Positions 16,629 to 26,800 of a DNA stretch of 48,220 nucleotides are shown in pieces (position 1 is the first letter of the stretch; every line of letters starts with the position of its first letter). The position numbers and the translations under genes are program-made. This stretch comes from Pelagibius sp. (GTDB taxonomy: Bacteria; Pseudomonadota; Alphaproteobacteria; Kiloniellales; Kiloniellaceae), in the NCBI RefSeq assembly GCF_028281305.1, contig NZ_JANQKD010000107.1, positions 1 to 48,220 of the forward strand, written 5' to 3'. The notes beneath the pieces were generated by a model. That model was given only the letters and a program-made list of their open reading frames with translations. It had not been told where the DNA came from and did no database searches.

Positions 16629-17855
16629 TCAGCTCGGCAGCAGCGACAACGGCAGACTCTCCAATCCGCGCACGGATGTGTTCGCCTGCCACCGCGGCCG
16701 GTCGGTCTTGACCTCAATGCGCGCCGTCTTCGCCAACAGCCTGGCAATGGCAATCTCGCCTTCCAGCTTCGCCAGCCCGTAGCCAAGGCAGTGGTGCGTG
16801 CCCTTACCGAAGGCGAGGCTCGCACCGTTGTTGCGCGCGATGTCGAGCCGGTCCGGCGACGGGTAACGCGCGGGATCCCGGTTGGCGGCGCCGAAGAGGC
16901 TGACGACATAGCTGTGTTTCGGAATCGCCTTGCCGCCGATCTCCACATCCTCGGCGGCCCAGCGTCCGATCTTCTGGATCGGGCTCTCGAAACGCAGCAG
17001 TTCGTCGACCGCGGGGACGATCAGCCCCGGTTCCTCGACCAGCCGTTCCAGTTCCTGAGGATTGCGGGCCAGCGCGAGAACGCCGTTGCCGATAAGGTTC
17101 TTGGTCGTCTCGTGACCGGCCCAAAGCAGGAAGACACAGTTGGCCAGCAGCGCCTCTTCGCTCAGGGCTGCCGCCTCGCCGCCGCTAACGATTTCGGAAA
17201 GCAGGTCGCCGCGCGGGCGCCGGCGGCATTCGCCGACCAGTTCGGCCATGTAGGCCGTCAGCGCCTCGGTGGCATCGATGCCGGTTGCCAGCTGCGCGGC
17301 CGCGCCCGTATCGAGCGCAGCCGTCAACTGTCCGGAGAGGTCGCGCAGCTTTTCGTAGTCCTCCTCCGGTACCCCGAGAATGCGGGAGACGACCATAACC
17401 GGGAAGGGATAGGCGAAATCGCGGATCAGGTCGAAGTCGGCGCCGTCCAGGGCCTCTTCCAGAAGCCAGTCCGCCATGGCTTCGATCTCAGGGCGCATCG
17501 CCGCGATCAGCCGCGGCGTAAAGGCATGTCCTACCAGACGGCGGACCCGCGTGTGCGCCGGCGGATCGATAAAGACCATCCACTGGCTGAGCATGCGGTC
17601 GATCGGCGTCTGCGCGCGATCGTCTTTCGAGATGGGGTTGGCGCCCTTGGGCGACTCCCGGCAAAACGACCTGCCGGTCAGGACACCCGCCACGTCCGCA
17701 TGGCGCGACAGATACCAGTCGCCCCAGGGGCTCAGGAAAACGGGATCGTGCTCACGCAGTGCGTGGTAGTGCGGATAAGGGTCGTCAAGGAAGCCCGGGG
17801 CATCGAAATCAAGGGCGAAGGCCTCCGCGGTCTCTCTCCGTTCCATCGAGCTCAT
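16629..17855 (-). CDS. cytochrome P450
   Basis: A soluble bacterial class I-type P450 monooxygenase of about 408 aa. The heme-ligand loop is FGKGTHHCLGYGLAKLE with the Cys in the standard place, the I-helix oxygen-activation motif is LWAGHETTKN, and the K-helix ExxR is ELLRFESPIQK. It is the first gene of the minus-strand cassette; its stop is 14 nt before the ligase start. ATG 17855 was chosen because the family start with DDPYPHYHALREHDPV follows within 40 residues; the open frame upstream is basic, low-complexity sequence. No ferredoxin or reductase gene is adjacent, so electron donors must be encoded elsewhere. The substrate is unknown. Confidence 0.93.
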   Translation of the reverse strand: MSSMERRETAEAFALDFDAPGFLDDPYPHYHALREHDPVFLSPWGDWYLSRHADVAGVLTGRSFCRESPKGANPISKDDRAQTPIDRMLSQWMVFIDPPAHTRVRRLVGHAFTPRLIAAMRPEIEAMADWLLEEALDGADFDLIRDFAYPFPVMVVSRILGVPEEDYEKLRDLSGQLTAALDTGAAAQLATGIDATEALTAYMAELVGECRRRPRGDLLSEIVSGGEAAALSEEALLANCVFLLWAGHETTKNLIGNGVLALARNPQELERLVEEPGLIVPAVDELLRFESPIQKIGRWAAEDVEIGGKAIPKHSYVVSLFGAANRDPARYPSPDRLDIARNNGASLAFGKGTHHCLGYGLAKLEGEIAIARLLAKTARIEVKTDRPRWQANTSVRGLESLPLSLLPS

Positions 17856-17959
17856 CCCGCGCCCCCGCTTTCCTTTGCCGTGTCCGACCCTAAGCGCGGA
17901 ACGCGCCAATGGGCCGCGCCGGGGCGGCCCAGCGGTCCCGCGCCCCGAACAGAGAGCCG

Positions 17960-19079
17960 TCACGCATCTGCATTGACGCCTCCGCCGATGCGTGAGGCCA
18001 AGGAGGCCTCCAGAAACGCATCGATGTCGCCATCGAGCACGGCCTGGGCATTGCCGGTCTCCACCGCCGTGCGCAGGTCCTTCACCATCTGGTAGGGCTG
18101 CAGCACGTAGGAGCGGATCTGATGGCCCCAGCCGATGTCGGTCTTGGACTCCGCCTCGGCCTGGGCTTCGGCCTCGCGCCGCTGCAGCTCGTGCTCATAG
18201 AGCCGCGCCTTCAGCATCGCCATGGCCTGCGCCCGGTTCTTGTGCTGCGAACGGTCATTCTGGCACTGCACGACGATGCCGGTCGGGATGTGGGTCATGC
18301 GCACGGCCGAATCGGTCTTGTTGACGTGCTGGCCGCCGGCGCCGGAGGCGCGGTAGGTATCGACGCGGAGGTCCTTGTCCAGTACCTCGATCTCGATCGA
18401 GTCGTCGATGACCGGATAGACCCAGACCGACGCGAAAGAGGTATGGCGCCGGGCCTGCGAGTCGAAAGGCGAAATCCGCACCAACCGATGGACGCCGGAT
18501 TCGGTCTTCAGCCAGCCGTAGGCATTGGGGCCTTTCACCTGGATCGAGCTGGACTTGATGCCGGCTTCCTCGCCGGGGCTTTCTTCCAGCCAGTCGACCT
18601 TGTAGCCGCGGGCCTCCGCCCAGCGGACATACATGCGCAGCAGCATCTGTGCCCAGTCCTGGGCCTCGGTGCCGCCGGCTCCGGCGTTGACCTCCAGGTA
18701 GCAGTCGTTGGCGTCGGCCTCGCCGGAAAGCAGGCTGGCCAACTGCATCTTTGCAGCTCGTGTCTGCAGGGCCTCCAGCAGCGACCGGGCCTCATCGACA
18801 CTGGCCTCGTCGCCCTCTGCCTCACCCAACTCGGCCAGCGTGAGGCCGTCATCGAGATCACTCTCGACAGCGTGGTAGTCCTTCAGAGACTGCTCCAGAT
18901 GGGTGCGCTCGCGCATGACCTTTTGCGCCCGCTCAGGATCGTTCCAAAGATCGGGGTTTTCCGCCTCGGCATTCAGTTCGTCGAGGCGCAGAGTCGCCGA
19001 TTCAACGTCAAAGATGCCTCCTCAGCAGGGCCAAGGACTGGCGAATTTCCTCGGCCACCGCTTCAATCTCGGCGCGCAT
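17960..19079 (-). CDS. prfB: peptide chain release factor 2, programmed +1 frameshift
   Basis: Terminates translation at UGA and UAA. The gene starts at ATG 19079 with AAGGAG five nt upstream, reads 23 codons to CTT and then meets an in-frame TGA (19010-19008). The rest of the protein continues in the +1 frame from GAC GTT GAA, giving 372 aa in all. The RF2-specific SPF tripeptide is in [15 protein letters not shown] near residue 203, and the catalytic GGQ is in [15 protein letters not shown] near 246. Without the shift only a 23-aa peptide is made, so a gene call beginning at 18916 would be truncated. It lies downstream of mrcA, 87 bp after its stop. Confidence 0.97.
19008..19022 (-). promoter_or_regulatory. 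RF2 autoregulatory frameshift site
   Basis: The minus strand reads AGG AGG CAT CTT TGA C. This is the classical RF2 recoding signal: an internal Shine-Dalgarno-like AGGAGG, three nt of spacer, the slippery CTT and the TGA followed by C. When RF2 is scarce, slow reading of the TGA lets the ribosome slip forward one base and make full RF2. Confidence 0.96.
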
Positions 19080-19166
19080 AAACACTCCTTGCCAAATCTC
19101 TTGGCGGCACGCAGGCAGACGCCCGGCACCGCGCATCGGGGCGCAGTATTATCCGCTTCTTGTCAG

Positions 19167-21641
19167 CTAGTACAGCCCGCCGGTACCGCTGGCCGCGGTG
19201 CTTCCGGTGCTGGGGTTGTAGCCGCCGTCGAGGACGACCTGGCGGCCGGAAGGCTCGGTGCCCGGCTGGAAGGCTTCCAGGAAGACGCGGCGGTCGCCCG
19301 GGCGGGCGAGCTGACCGGTCTCAGCGTTCATCCGCACCAGACGGATGCCCGGGGGAATGCGGAAGGGAATCGCCGGCTGGTCGGCCAGTGCATCGGCCAT
19401 GAAGGCCTTGAACAGCGGCGCGGCGACGTTGGAGCCCGTGTCCTTGGCGCCCAAGGTGCGCGGCTCGTCGAAGCCGACGAACACACCGACCGCCAGATCG
19501 GGGCTGAAGCCCACGAACCAGGTGTCGAAATTGTCGTTGGAGGTGCCCGTCTTGCCCGCCAGCGGGATACCCAGCTCGGCGATGCGCCGCCCGGTGCCGC
19601 GCTGGACCACGCCCTGCAGCATGCCCACGACCTGATAGGCGCTGGCTGGGTTTGCGACCTGCTCGCGATCGTCAGGCAACTGCGGCGTCGCCTGGCCGGA
19701 CCACATCTCCGCCATGCAGACCGCGCACTCGCGCAGGTCATGGCGGTAGATCGTGCGCCCATGGCGGTCCTGAACCCGGTCGATCAGGGTTGGCGAGATG
19801 CGCCTGCCGCCGTTGACCAGCATGGCATAGGCGGTGGTGACCTTCATCAGCGAGGTTTCGCCTGCCCCCAGAGACATGGAAAGCATGGGGTCCATGTTGT
19901 CCATGATCCCGAAGCGCCGGGCGTAGTCGACGATCTTCTCCATACCGACGGTCTGGGCGAGGCGCACAGTCATCAGGTTGCGCGACTTCTCGATTCCCAC
20001 GCGCATCGGCGTCGGGCCATAGAACTTCCGCGTATAGTTGGCCGGCTTCCACTTGCCGAGCCCGGCGCCCTGGTCGAGGACGAAGGGTGCGTCGAGGATC
20101 AGTGTCGCCGGGGTGAAGCCACTGTCGAGGCCGGCGAGATAGACGAAAGGCTTGAAGGCCGAGCCGGGCTGGCGGCGGGCCTGGACCACGCGGTTGAATT
20201 CACTGCGCGCGTAGGAGTAGCCGCCGGCCATCGCCAGCACCCGGCCTGTATGCGGGTCGAGGGCGACGATGCCGCCGTTGACGTCGGGGATCTGGCGGAG
20301 GGTAAAGGTGCCCTCGTCGTAGGGCTCACCGTCGCCGTTCTCGGCCACAGGCTCCACCAGCACCACGTCGCCGGCCTTCAGGACGTCGGACGGCTTCTTG
20401 GGAGCGACCCCGAATCGCTGGTTCTCCTTCCAGGGGCGGGCCCACTTCAGCTCCGCCATCGGAATGGTGCCTGCCTTGCCGTCGGCCAGGACAACCGTTG
20501 CCTGCTCGGCGTCGGTCGCCGTCACGGCGGCAACCTGCCAGCTCTCGTCGATACCGACCGGCTGCGGGACCTCGCCCTGCAGAGCGGCCTGAACGTCGGC
20601 CTCCGGCCCGACGTCGATCTGAGCCAGCGGACCGCGCCAGCCATGGCGGCGGTCGTAGGCCATCAGGCCCTCGCGCAACGCGCGGTCTGCGATGGCTTGG
20701 AGGCGCGGATCCAGTGTCGTGCGCACCGAGAGACCGCCCTTGTAGAGGTTGTCGTCTCCGTAGAGCCGGGCCAGTTCGCGGCGCACCTCTTCGGCGAAGT
20801 AATCCGCCTGGACCGCCTGGGTTGCATCGCGCTTGCGCACCACCAGGGGCTCGGCGCGGGCCGCCTCGGCTTCCGCCGCGTCGATGTTGCCGTCTTCGAG
20901 CATCCGCCCGATCACCCAGTTGCGGCGCGCCACCGCAGCGTCGTAGCGCCGCACGGGGTGATAGTTGTTGGGTGCTTTCGGCAGGGCCGCCAGATAGGCC
21001 GCCTCGGCAATGGTCAGCTCGTCCAGCGACTTGTTGAAATAGTTGAGCGCCGCGGCGGCCACCCCATAGGATCCCAGGCCCAGATAGATCTCGTTCAGAT
21101 AGAGTTCCAGGATGGTGTCTTTGGTAAAGGCCTGCTCGATGCGAAAGGCCAGGATCGCTTCCTTGATCTTGCGCTCGTAGGACACCTCGTTGGTCAGCAG
21201 GAAGTTCTTGGCCACCTGCTGGGTGATGGTGGAAGCGCCGACTGGCCGGCGGCTGGTGCCGTAGTTGGCGATGTTTGTGACGATGGCGCGCACAACGGAA
21301 AGAAAGTCGACGCCCGGGTGGCTGTAGAAGTTCTTGTCCTCGGCCGATAGAAATGAATTCCTAACGCGCAGCGGAATGGCCGACACCGGCACATAGACCC
21401 GCTTCTCCGTGGCGTACTCGGCAAGGAGACGCCCGTCTCCGGCGTGCACACGCGTGACCGTCGGCGGCTCATAGTCCGCGAGCTGGCTGTATTCCGGCAG
21501 GCCGCGGCCATAGTGGTAGAAGGCATAGAGCACGCCGCCCGCGCCCACGAGGGCGCAGATGATCGCCAGACTTAGAAGTGTTGCCAGTATTCTCACTGTC
21601 TTAACCGTATTTGCGTCTTTACCGTCTCGGCATCCCGCCAT
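19167..21641 (-). CDS. mrcA: penicillin-binding protein 1A
   Basis: A bifunctional class A PBP of about 824 aa that polymerises and cross-links peptidoglycan. The order is a short cytosolic tail, one membrane segment (LATLLSLAIICALVGAGGVL), a GT51 glycosyltransferase with the catalytic Glu in LSAEDKNFYSHPG and the motif GASTITQQVAKN, then an OB-like insert and a transpeptidase with the nucleophile in PGSAFKPF (SxxK), SRN and KTGTSND. The start is uncertain: ATG 21641 or GTG 21656, neither with a good ribosome site. It sits between the amidase gene and prfB, an order often kept beside rne in alphaproteobacteria. Confidence 0.95.
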   Translation of the reverse strand: MAGCRDGKDANTVKTVRILATLLSLAIICALVGAGGVLYAFYHYGRGLPEYSQLADYEPPTVTRVHAGDGRLLAEYATEKRVYVPVSAIPLRVRNSFLSAEDKNFYSHPGVDFLSVVRAIVTNIANYGTSRRPVGASTITQQVAKNFLLTNEVSYERKIKEAILAFRIEQAFTKDTILELYLNEIYLGLGSYGVAAAALNYFNKSLDELTIAEAAYLAALPKAPNNYHPVRRYDAAVARRNWVIGRMLEDGNIDAAEAEAARAEPLVVRKRDATQAVQADYFAEEVRRELARLYGDDNLYKGGLSVRTTLDPRLQAIADRALREGLMAYDRRHGWRGPLAQIDVGPEADVQAALQGEVPQPVGIDESWQVAAVTATDAEQATVVLADGKAGTIPMAELKWARPWKENQRFGVAPKKPSDVLKAGDVVLVEPVAENGDGEPYDEGTFTLRQIPDVNGGIVALDPHTGRVLAMAGGYSYARSEFNRVVQARRQPGSAFKPFVYLAGLDSGFTPATLILDAPFVLDQGAGLGKWKPANYTRKFYGPTPMRVGIEKSRNLMTVRLAQTVGMEKIVDYARRFGIMDNMDPMLSMSLGAGETSLMKVTTAYAMLVNGGRRISPTLIDRVQDRHGRTIYRHDLRECAVCMAEMWSGQATPQLPDDREQVANPASAYQVVGMLQGVVQRGTGRRIAELGIPLAGKTGTSNDNFDTWFVGFSPDLAVGVFVGFDEPRTLGAKDTGSNVAAPLFKAFMADALADQPAIPFRIPPGIRLVRMNAETGQLARPGDRRVFLEAFQPGTEPSGRQVVLDGGYNPSTGSTAASGTGGLY

Positions 21642-21821
21642 CGCGCCCAAAGGCACCCGCGGCCGGCGCTCTGCTGCATCGGCCCCGCCGCATACGGCCC
21701 GGCGATGCTAGCCGGGCAAGCGTTTATAGACCTTCAACGTCCGGCGGCCGGATCGTTCCGGCCCGCCCAACCCCTTTAAAACCCTTCGCAGGCCGCAGCC
21801 TAGGCGGGAAATGTGGCAAGG

Positions 21822-23093
21822 CTATGATCTGCTGGCGGCGCTCTGCCGCTGAAAATAACCGTCGATCGCTCTGATAATCGATCGGACTATCTTATCGCGG
21901 TGGGCCCGGCTGCGCAAAAGCCGCTCTTCCTGGCGGTTGGACATATAGCCGATCTCGAAGAGAACCGACGGGATCGTCGGCGATTTGAGCACCGCAAAGC
22001 CCGCGAAACGGTGGGTGTTGCGCAGCAGCTTGGCCTCCTTGCCGACCTCGCCGACCAGATCGTTGGCGAAGCGCTTCGACAGGTTCATGGTCTCCCGCTG
22101 GGCCAGGTCGATCAGAATTCCGCGGACGTCGCCGCTCTGGTCGCTCAGATCCACGCCGGCCAGCACGTCCGCGGCGTTCTCCGCCGCCGCGATGGCCGCC
22201 GCTTCCTTGTCCGAGGCGGTCTCCGAGAGCGTATAGACCGACGCCCCGCGGATCTTGCCGGAGCGGTGAATGTTGGCATGCAGGGAGATGAAGAGGTCCC
22301 CATTCGCCTTCTGGGCCAGGGCGATGCGCTGGCGCAGCTTGAGGAACACGTCCCGATCGCGGGTCATCACCGGGCGATAGCGCCCGGTCGCCGCCAGGGC
22401 GGCGTTCAGCGCCCGGCCGTAGTCCAGCGCGATGTTCTTCTCATAAGCGCCGGAGACGCCGATGGCCCCGGGATCGACGCCGCCGTGGCCGGGATCGATC
22501 ACCACGATGGGGCGCGGATCGTCCCGCTCGGCGCCGCGCGGCTTCAATTCGGGGCGCGGCAGCGGGTTGGTCAGGCCGGCCTGCAGCGGCTGGCGGGACG
22601 CCGCCGCCGTGGGGCCGCTGCCGGCAGCGGCAACGCCTGTGGCCGCCTGCCCGGCCGCAGCGAAGTAGGCCGCGCGGCTGACCTGCATGATGTCGACCAC
22701 CAGGCGATGCGGCTTGCCGTCGGAGGGCGGTATGACGAAAACCTGTTTAAGGTGCGTGGGCTTGGCGACGTCGAGCACCACCCGGCTGGTGCCGGCGGCA
22801 AAGAGGCCGAACCGCAGCCCGGTGATGAGGCCCCGTGCCTTGGGCTGACGGCCCTCCGGCACGGTCCAGCGGACCTCCGGCAGGTCGACCACCACGCGGA
22901 AAGGGTCGGGGAGCGTAAAGACCCGGTAGGGAAGGTCTTCCGTGAGTTCGAGGACAAAACGGGTGCGTTCCGGGGTTTCGCCGATCCGCGCGGCGACCAC
23001 CTCCGGCTGGGCCGTGGCCGGAGTCGGGCCGGCGCCCAGCCCCGCAACAACCAACAGGCACAGAAAGACCAGCAGACGGGGCCGAATCTTCAA
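21822..23093 (-). CDS. N-acetylmuramoyl-L-alanine amidase (AMIN + Amidase_3)
   Basis: Cleaves the amide between MurNAc and the stem peptide in the periplasm, for daughter-cell separation and wall turnover (AmiC-like). A signal peptide (KIRPRLLVFLCLLVVAGLG, cleaved near ATAQ) leads into an AMIN domain (to about residue 120), a Pro/Ala linker and a zinc amidase with VVIDPGHGGVDPGA (His), YEKNIALDYG (Glu), SLHANIH (His) and LFEIGYMSNRQEE (catalytic Glu). I use TTG 23093, which puts the signal peptide at the N-terminus and has GAAAGG just before it; the frame is open to a GTG/ATG pair at 23189/23186, which would put 32 residues ahead of the signal. Confidence 0.9.
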   Translation of the reverse strand: MKIRPRLLVFLCLLVVAGLGAGPTPATAQPEVVAARIGETPERTRFVLELTEDLPYRVFTLPDPFRVVVDLPEVRWTVPEGRQPKARGLITGLRFGLFAAGTSRVVLDVAKPTHLKQVFVIPPSDGKPHRLVVDIMQVSRAAYFAAAGQAATGVAAAGSGPTAAASRQPLQAGLTNPLPRPELKPRGAERDDPRPIVVIDPGHGGVDPGAIGVSGAYEKNIALDYGRALNAALAATGRYRPVMTRDRDVFLKLRQRIALAQKANGDLFISLHANIHRSGKIRGASVYTLSETASDKEAAAIAAAENAADVLAGVDLSDQSGDVRGILIDLAQRETMNLSKRFANDLVGEVGKEAKLLRNTHRFAGFAVLKSPTIPSVLFEIGYMSNRQEERLLRSRAHRDKIVRSIIRAIDGYFQRQSAASRS

Positions 23094-23807
23094 AACCCTT
23101 TCAACATCTAGCAGTTGATGATGTTGGAGCCCCCAGATATATCCGAAGCAACTCCCATCCACCAGCGCAAAGCACCCATTTGCCATCACGGGCCGCTGGC
23201 AGCCTGCAGCCAGGCGGCTCCCGCGTTATCGCAACTCGCCGACCTGTCCACAAGGTGGAAGAAATCCGCATCCAATCAACCAGTGATTTCTTGATCCGGT
23301 CCCGGGCCTGCCGGCCAAATCGGCGCTGGTGTGCCCTGCTTCGGCCTGATATTATTACGATAGTGGTTCTTTATTGCTTTCCTTGTCTTTCAGAAGAAAG
23401 CGGAAAGGCGGCGGTGACCCATAGGGTGACCGCGCCGGCAGAAGAGAACCGCAAACGAGAGCTTCGCGCTTGCCACCGTTTCTTGATTGGCCTTCGGGAC
23501 CGCCCCTGCTTGGCATTGCCCATGGGCCGGCAACGAACGAAAGCGGACGCGAGGTTTCCCCGGTTTCACGGCCTGGCCTCATCTAAAGAAAGACGACGCC
23601 GGTGCCATCGAGGCGGTGACCGCAGCCCTGCTCGCGCAAGGCTTGTGTCCGTTGCGGCCCCGAAAACGAAAGAACGCTCGTTCCTAATGATGGTCCCGAC
23701 TGCAGACATGTCGACCAAACGAGTTCCCAAGACTATCGCGCCGCGGCAGGTGGGCAGGTATGGCTCCCCGAGACGATCCGCGCTGCGCGTTGCGGAGTTG
23801 TTCCTTA
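23094..23807 (+). promoter_or_regulatory. long rne leader / divergent intergenic region
   Basis: About 700 nt with no convincing gene between the amidase and rne. The first 100 nt border the amidase start; the middle has the only AT-rich stretch (about 23349-23396, including GATATTATTACGATAG and U-rich runs on the plus strand), and a near-perfect hairpin follows at 23411-23433. Long structured leaders that let RNase E cleave and limit its own mRNA are known for enterobacterial rne, so a similar autoregulatory leader is a reasonable inference here. The open frame over the region (23180-23884) has no protein-like composition. Confidence 0.4.
23411..23433 (+). other. hairpin in the rne leader
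   Basis: GCGGT-G-ACCC, loop ATA, GGGT-G-ACCGC: five plus four base pairs with one symmetric G/G mismatch and a three-base loop. It lies directly after the AT/U-rich stretch, about 375 nt ahead of the rne start. There is no T-tract, so it is not a simple terminator. Confidence 0.5.
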
Positions 23808-26800
23808 ATGGCAAAACGTATTCTTATCGATTCCAGCCACCCGGAAGAAACCCGGGTGGTTGTTCTCTCTGGCAACCGTGTTGAAGATTTCGATTTCGAG
23901 ACATCGTCAAGAAAGCAGCTGAAAGGCAATATCTATCTCGCAAAGATTACCCGAGTAGAACCCTCTCTTCAGGCAGCTTTTGTCGACTATGGCGGCAACC
24001 GCCACGGTTTCCTGCCCTTCAGTGAAATCCACCCGGATTACTACCGAATCCCGATCGCCGACCGCGAGGCCTTGCTCGCGGAAGAGGCCGCCCTGCGCAG
24101 CGACCCGGCTGACGAGGCCCCCGATGACGTTGAGGCCGATGTTGAGGTCGAGGCTGAAACCGCCGCTTCGGATCATGCCGGCGAGGACGACGCGGGCGCC
24201 GACGATGCGGACGAGGCCGCCGAGGCGCCTGCGGAGGCTGCGGCGGAACACGACGACGCGTCGGGCGAAAGCGCTGACCCAGACGCGGAGGGCGCCGAAG
24301 ACATAGGCGCGACCGCAGGCGAAGATGACGGCGATGCAGTCGGCAGTCTGCCGCTGGCCGCGGGCACCGCAGAGGACGCCGTGCTCCGCAGCGCCGAGGT
24401 CGCGGCCGACGAATCTGAAGTCGGGGAAGCGGAAGACGGGGAGTCTGAAGCCGGGGAACCGGAAGACGGCGCTGAAGGCGGCGACGGCAGCCAGGCTGCG
24501 GAGAACGGCGAGGCCGAGGCAACCGCCGAAGCCGCGCACGAGGAAGTCGAAGCTGAGCAGAGTGTCGATACCGTCGGCGGCGACGAGGCCGAGGAAGCCG
24601 CCCTGCGGCGAGCCAAACTGCTGCGCCGCTACAAGATCCAGGAAGTCATCAAGCGCCGCCAGGTCATCCTAGTGCAGGTGACCAAGGAGGAACGCGGCAA
24701 CAAGGGTGCCGCCCTCACCACCTATCTCTCCCTGCCGGGCCGCTACTGCGTCTTGATGCCCAATACCAACAAAGGCGGCGGCATCAGCCGTAAGATCAGC
24801 AACACCAGTGACCGCCGTCGCCTGAAGCAGATCCTCAGCGATCTGGAGATTCCGGAAGGGATCGCGGTGATCGTGCGCACAGCCGGCAGCCAGCGCACGA
24901 AGGTGGAGATTCGCCGCGACTACGAATACCTGCTGCGGCTCTGGGACAGCATTCGTGAGAACACGCTGCAGTCCACGGCGCCGGCGATGATCTACGAAGA
25001 AGCCAATCTGATCAAACGCACCATTCGCGACCTCTACAGCCGCGACATGGAAGATGTGCTGGTGGACGGCGACGAGGGCTACAAGGCCGCCAAGGACTTC
25101 ATGAAGTCGCTGACGCCCAGCCATGCCCGAAAGGTGCAGCAGTACAAAGATCGTGAAGTCCCGCTGTTTCAGCGCTACCGCGTCGAGAGCCAGTTGGATG
25201 CGATGCACTCCAACACCGTCCAGCTGCGCTCGGGCGGGTACCTGGTTCTGAACCAGACCGAAGCTCTGGTCGCGATCGACGTCAACTCGGGCCGCGCCAC
25301 CCGCGAGCGCCACATCGAGGAGACGGCGCTGAAAACCAATCTGGAGGCCGCCGAGGAAATCGGCCGCCAACTGCGCCTGCGCGACCTTGCCGGTCTGATC
25401 GTGATCGACTTCATCGACATGGAGGAATCGCGGCGCAACCGCGAGGTCGAACGGCGCCTGAAGGAGTCCCTGCGCAGCGACCGGGCGCGCATCCAGCTCG
25501 GGCGCATTTCACCCTTCGGCCTGCTCGAGATGTCGCGCCAACGCCTGCGCCCGAGCCTCTTCGAGAGCTCGACCGAAATCTGCCCGCATTGCGGCGGCAC
25601 CGGGCGGGTGCGGACCGTCGAGTCCCTGGCACTGCAGGTCCTGCGCCGTCTCGAGGAAGAAGGTCTGAGAGAGAACGACGCGACCATCGTGGTCACCCTT
25701 CCCAGCAGGGTTGCGCTCTACATCTTCAATCATAAGCGCAGCCACCTGATGGCCATTGAGCAGCGCCACGACTTCCGCATCACCTTGGAGCCCGACGATC
25801 ACCTGACCAACGATGCCTTCGTGATCGAGCGCGACGGGGTTGTCGCAGAGCGTCGCCGCTCTGCGCCCGAAGACTCCCGCGGTGCTGAAAGCGACGACGG
25901 CGAGCGCAAGCGTGGCCGGCGTCGCAGCCGCCGCCGCCGCAAGGACGAGGATCAGGTCGCTGCCACGCCGGAGCGTGAGGCTGAAGACCTTCCCGAGGCC
26001 GAAGGCACGGGCGACGAGGACGCCGCCGAAGACCGCGACGCGGCCGCCGGCGAGCAGGACGGCGAGCGTCAGCGCAAACGCAAGCGGCGCGGCAAGCGCG
26101 GCGGCCGTCGGCGCTCGCGCCAGCGCAGCGAAGAGCAGGCAGCCCAGAGCGCCGAAGCCGACGGCGGAGAGGCGGCAGCGGCTGAGGGTGAGGAAGCGGT
26201 CGTCCCTGTCGAGGCAGAGACCGTTGAGACAGAGACCCTTGAGGCAGAGACCCTTGAGGCAGAGACCCTTGAGGCAGAGACCGCCGAGGCAGAGCCCGCG
26301 CAAAGCGGCCCGCGCGAGACAGCGGTCGAGGAAACCTCCGGCGAGAGTACGGCCGCGGATGAAGCAGCGGCTGAATCGGGGAGCGCAGCAGCCGCCGGCG
26401 GGGCGACCGAGGATGAGGCCGCAGAGCCAGCGGAAGCGAAGCCGAAACGCCGGCGCGCAACGCGTCAGCGCCGTGGCACCAAGAAGAGCGCTGCCAAGAG
26501 CGAAGCCGGCACCACCGAGGAGGCTGCGGACCCGCAGGCCGCCGAGGAAGAGGCCAAGCCGAAGCGCACCACGCGCCGCCGCAGCACCGCCCGGCCGCGC
26601 AGCCAGACGCGCAGCCGCGGCCGGAAGTCCTCGAAAGCGGACGACGAAGCCAAGGGGGCCGGGGACGAAACCGCCCAGGGTGCACCCGAAGAGTCGGCCG
26701 AGAGCAGTGAGGTCCCTGCTGCCGATTCAACGGGCATCACCAACGGCCGGTCGGCAGAGACCGCACCGCAGCCCAGCGAACCCGCGGCGGCGGCCAGCGC

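Noticed and set aside
18903..21350. 815-aa open frame opposite mrcA and prfB
   Set aside because: It is antisense to two well-supported genes, has no recognisable domain and a His/Arg/Gly-rich composition typical of GC-rich shadow frames.
21642..21821. Possible small gene or promoter between the amidase and mrcA
   Set aside because: No open frame with a ribosome site and no clear promoter or terminator was visible.
23180..23884. 234-aa open frame over the rne leader
   Set aside because: Arg/Cys-rich with no domain, and it runs into the real rne start in another frame; I treat the region as non-coding leader.
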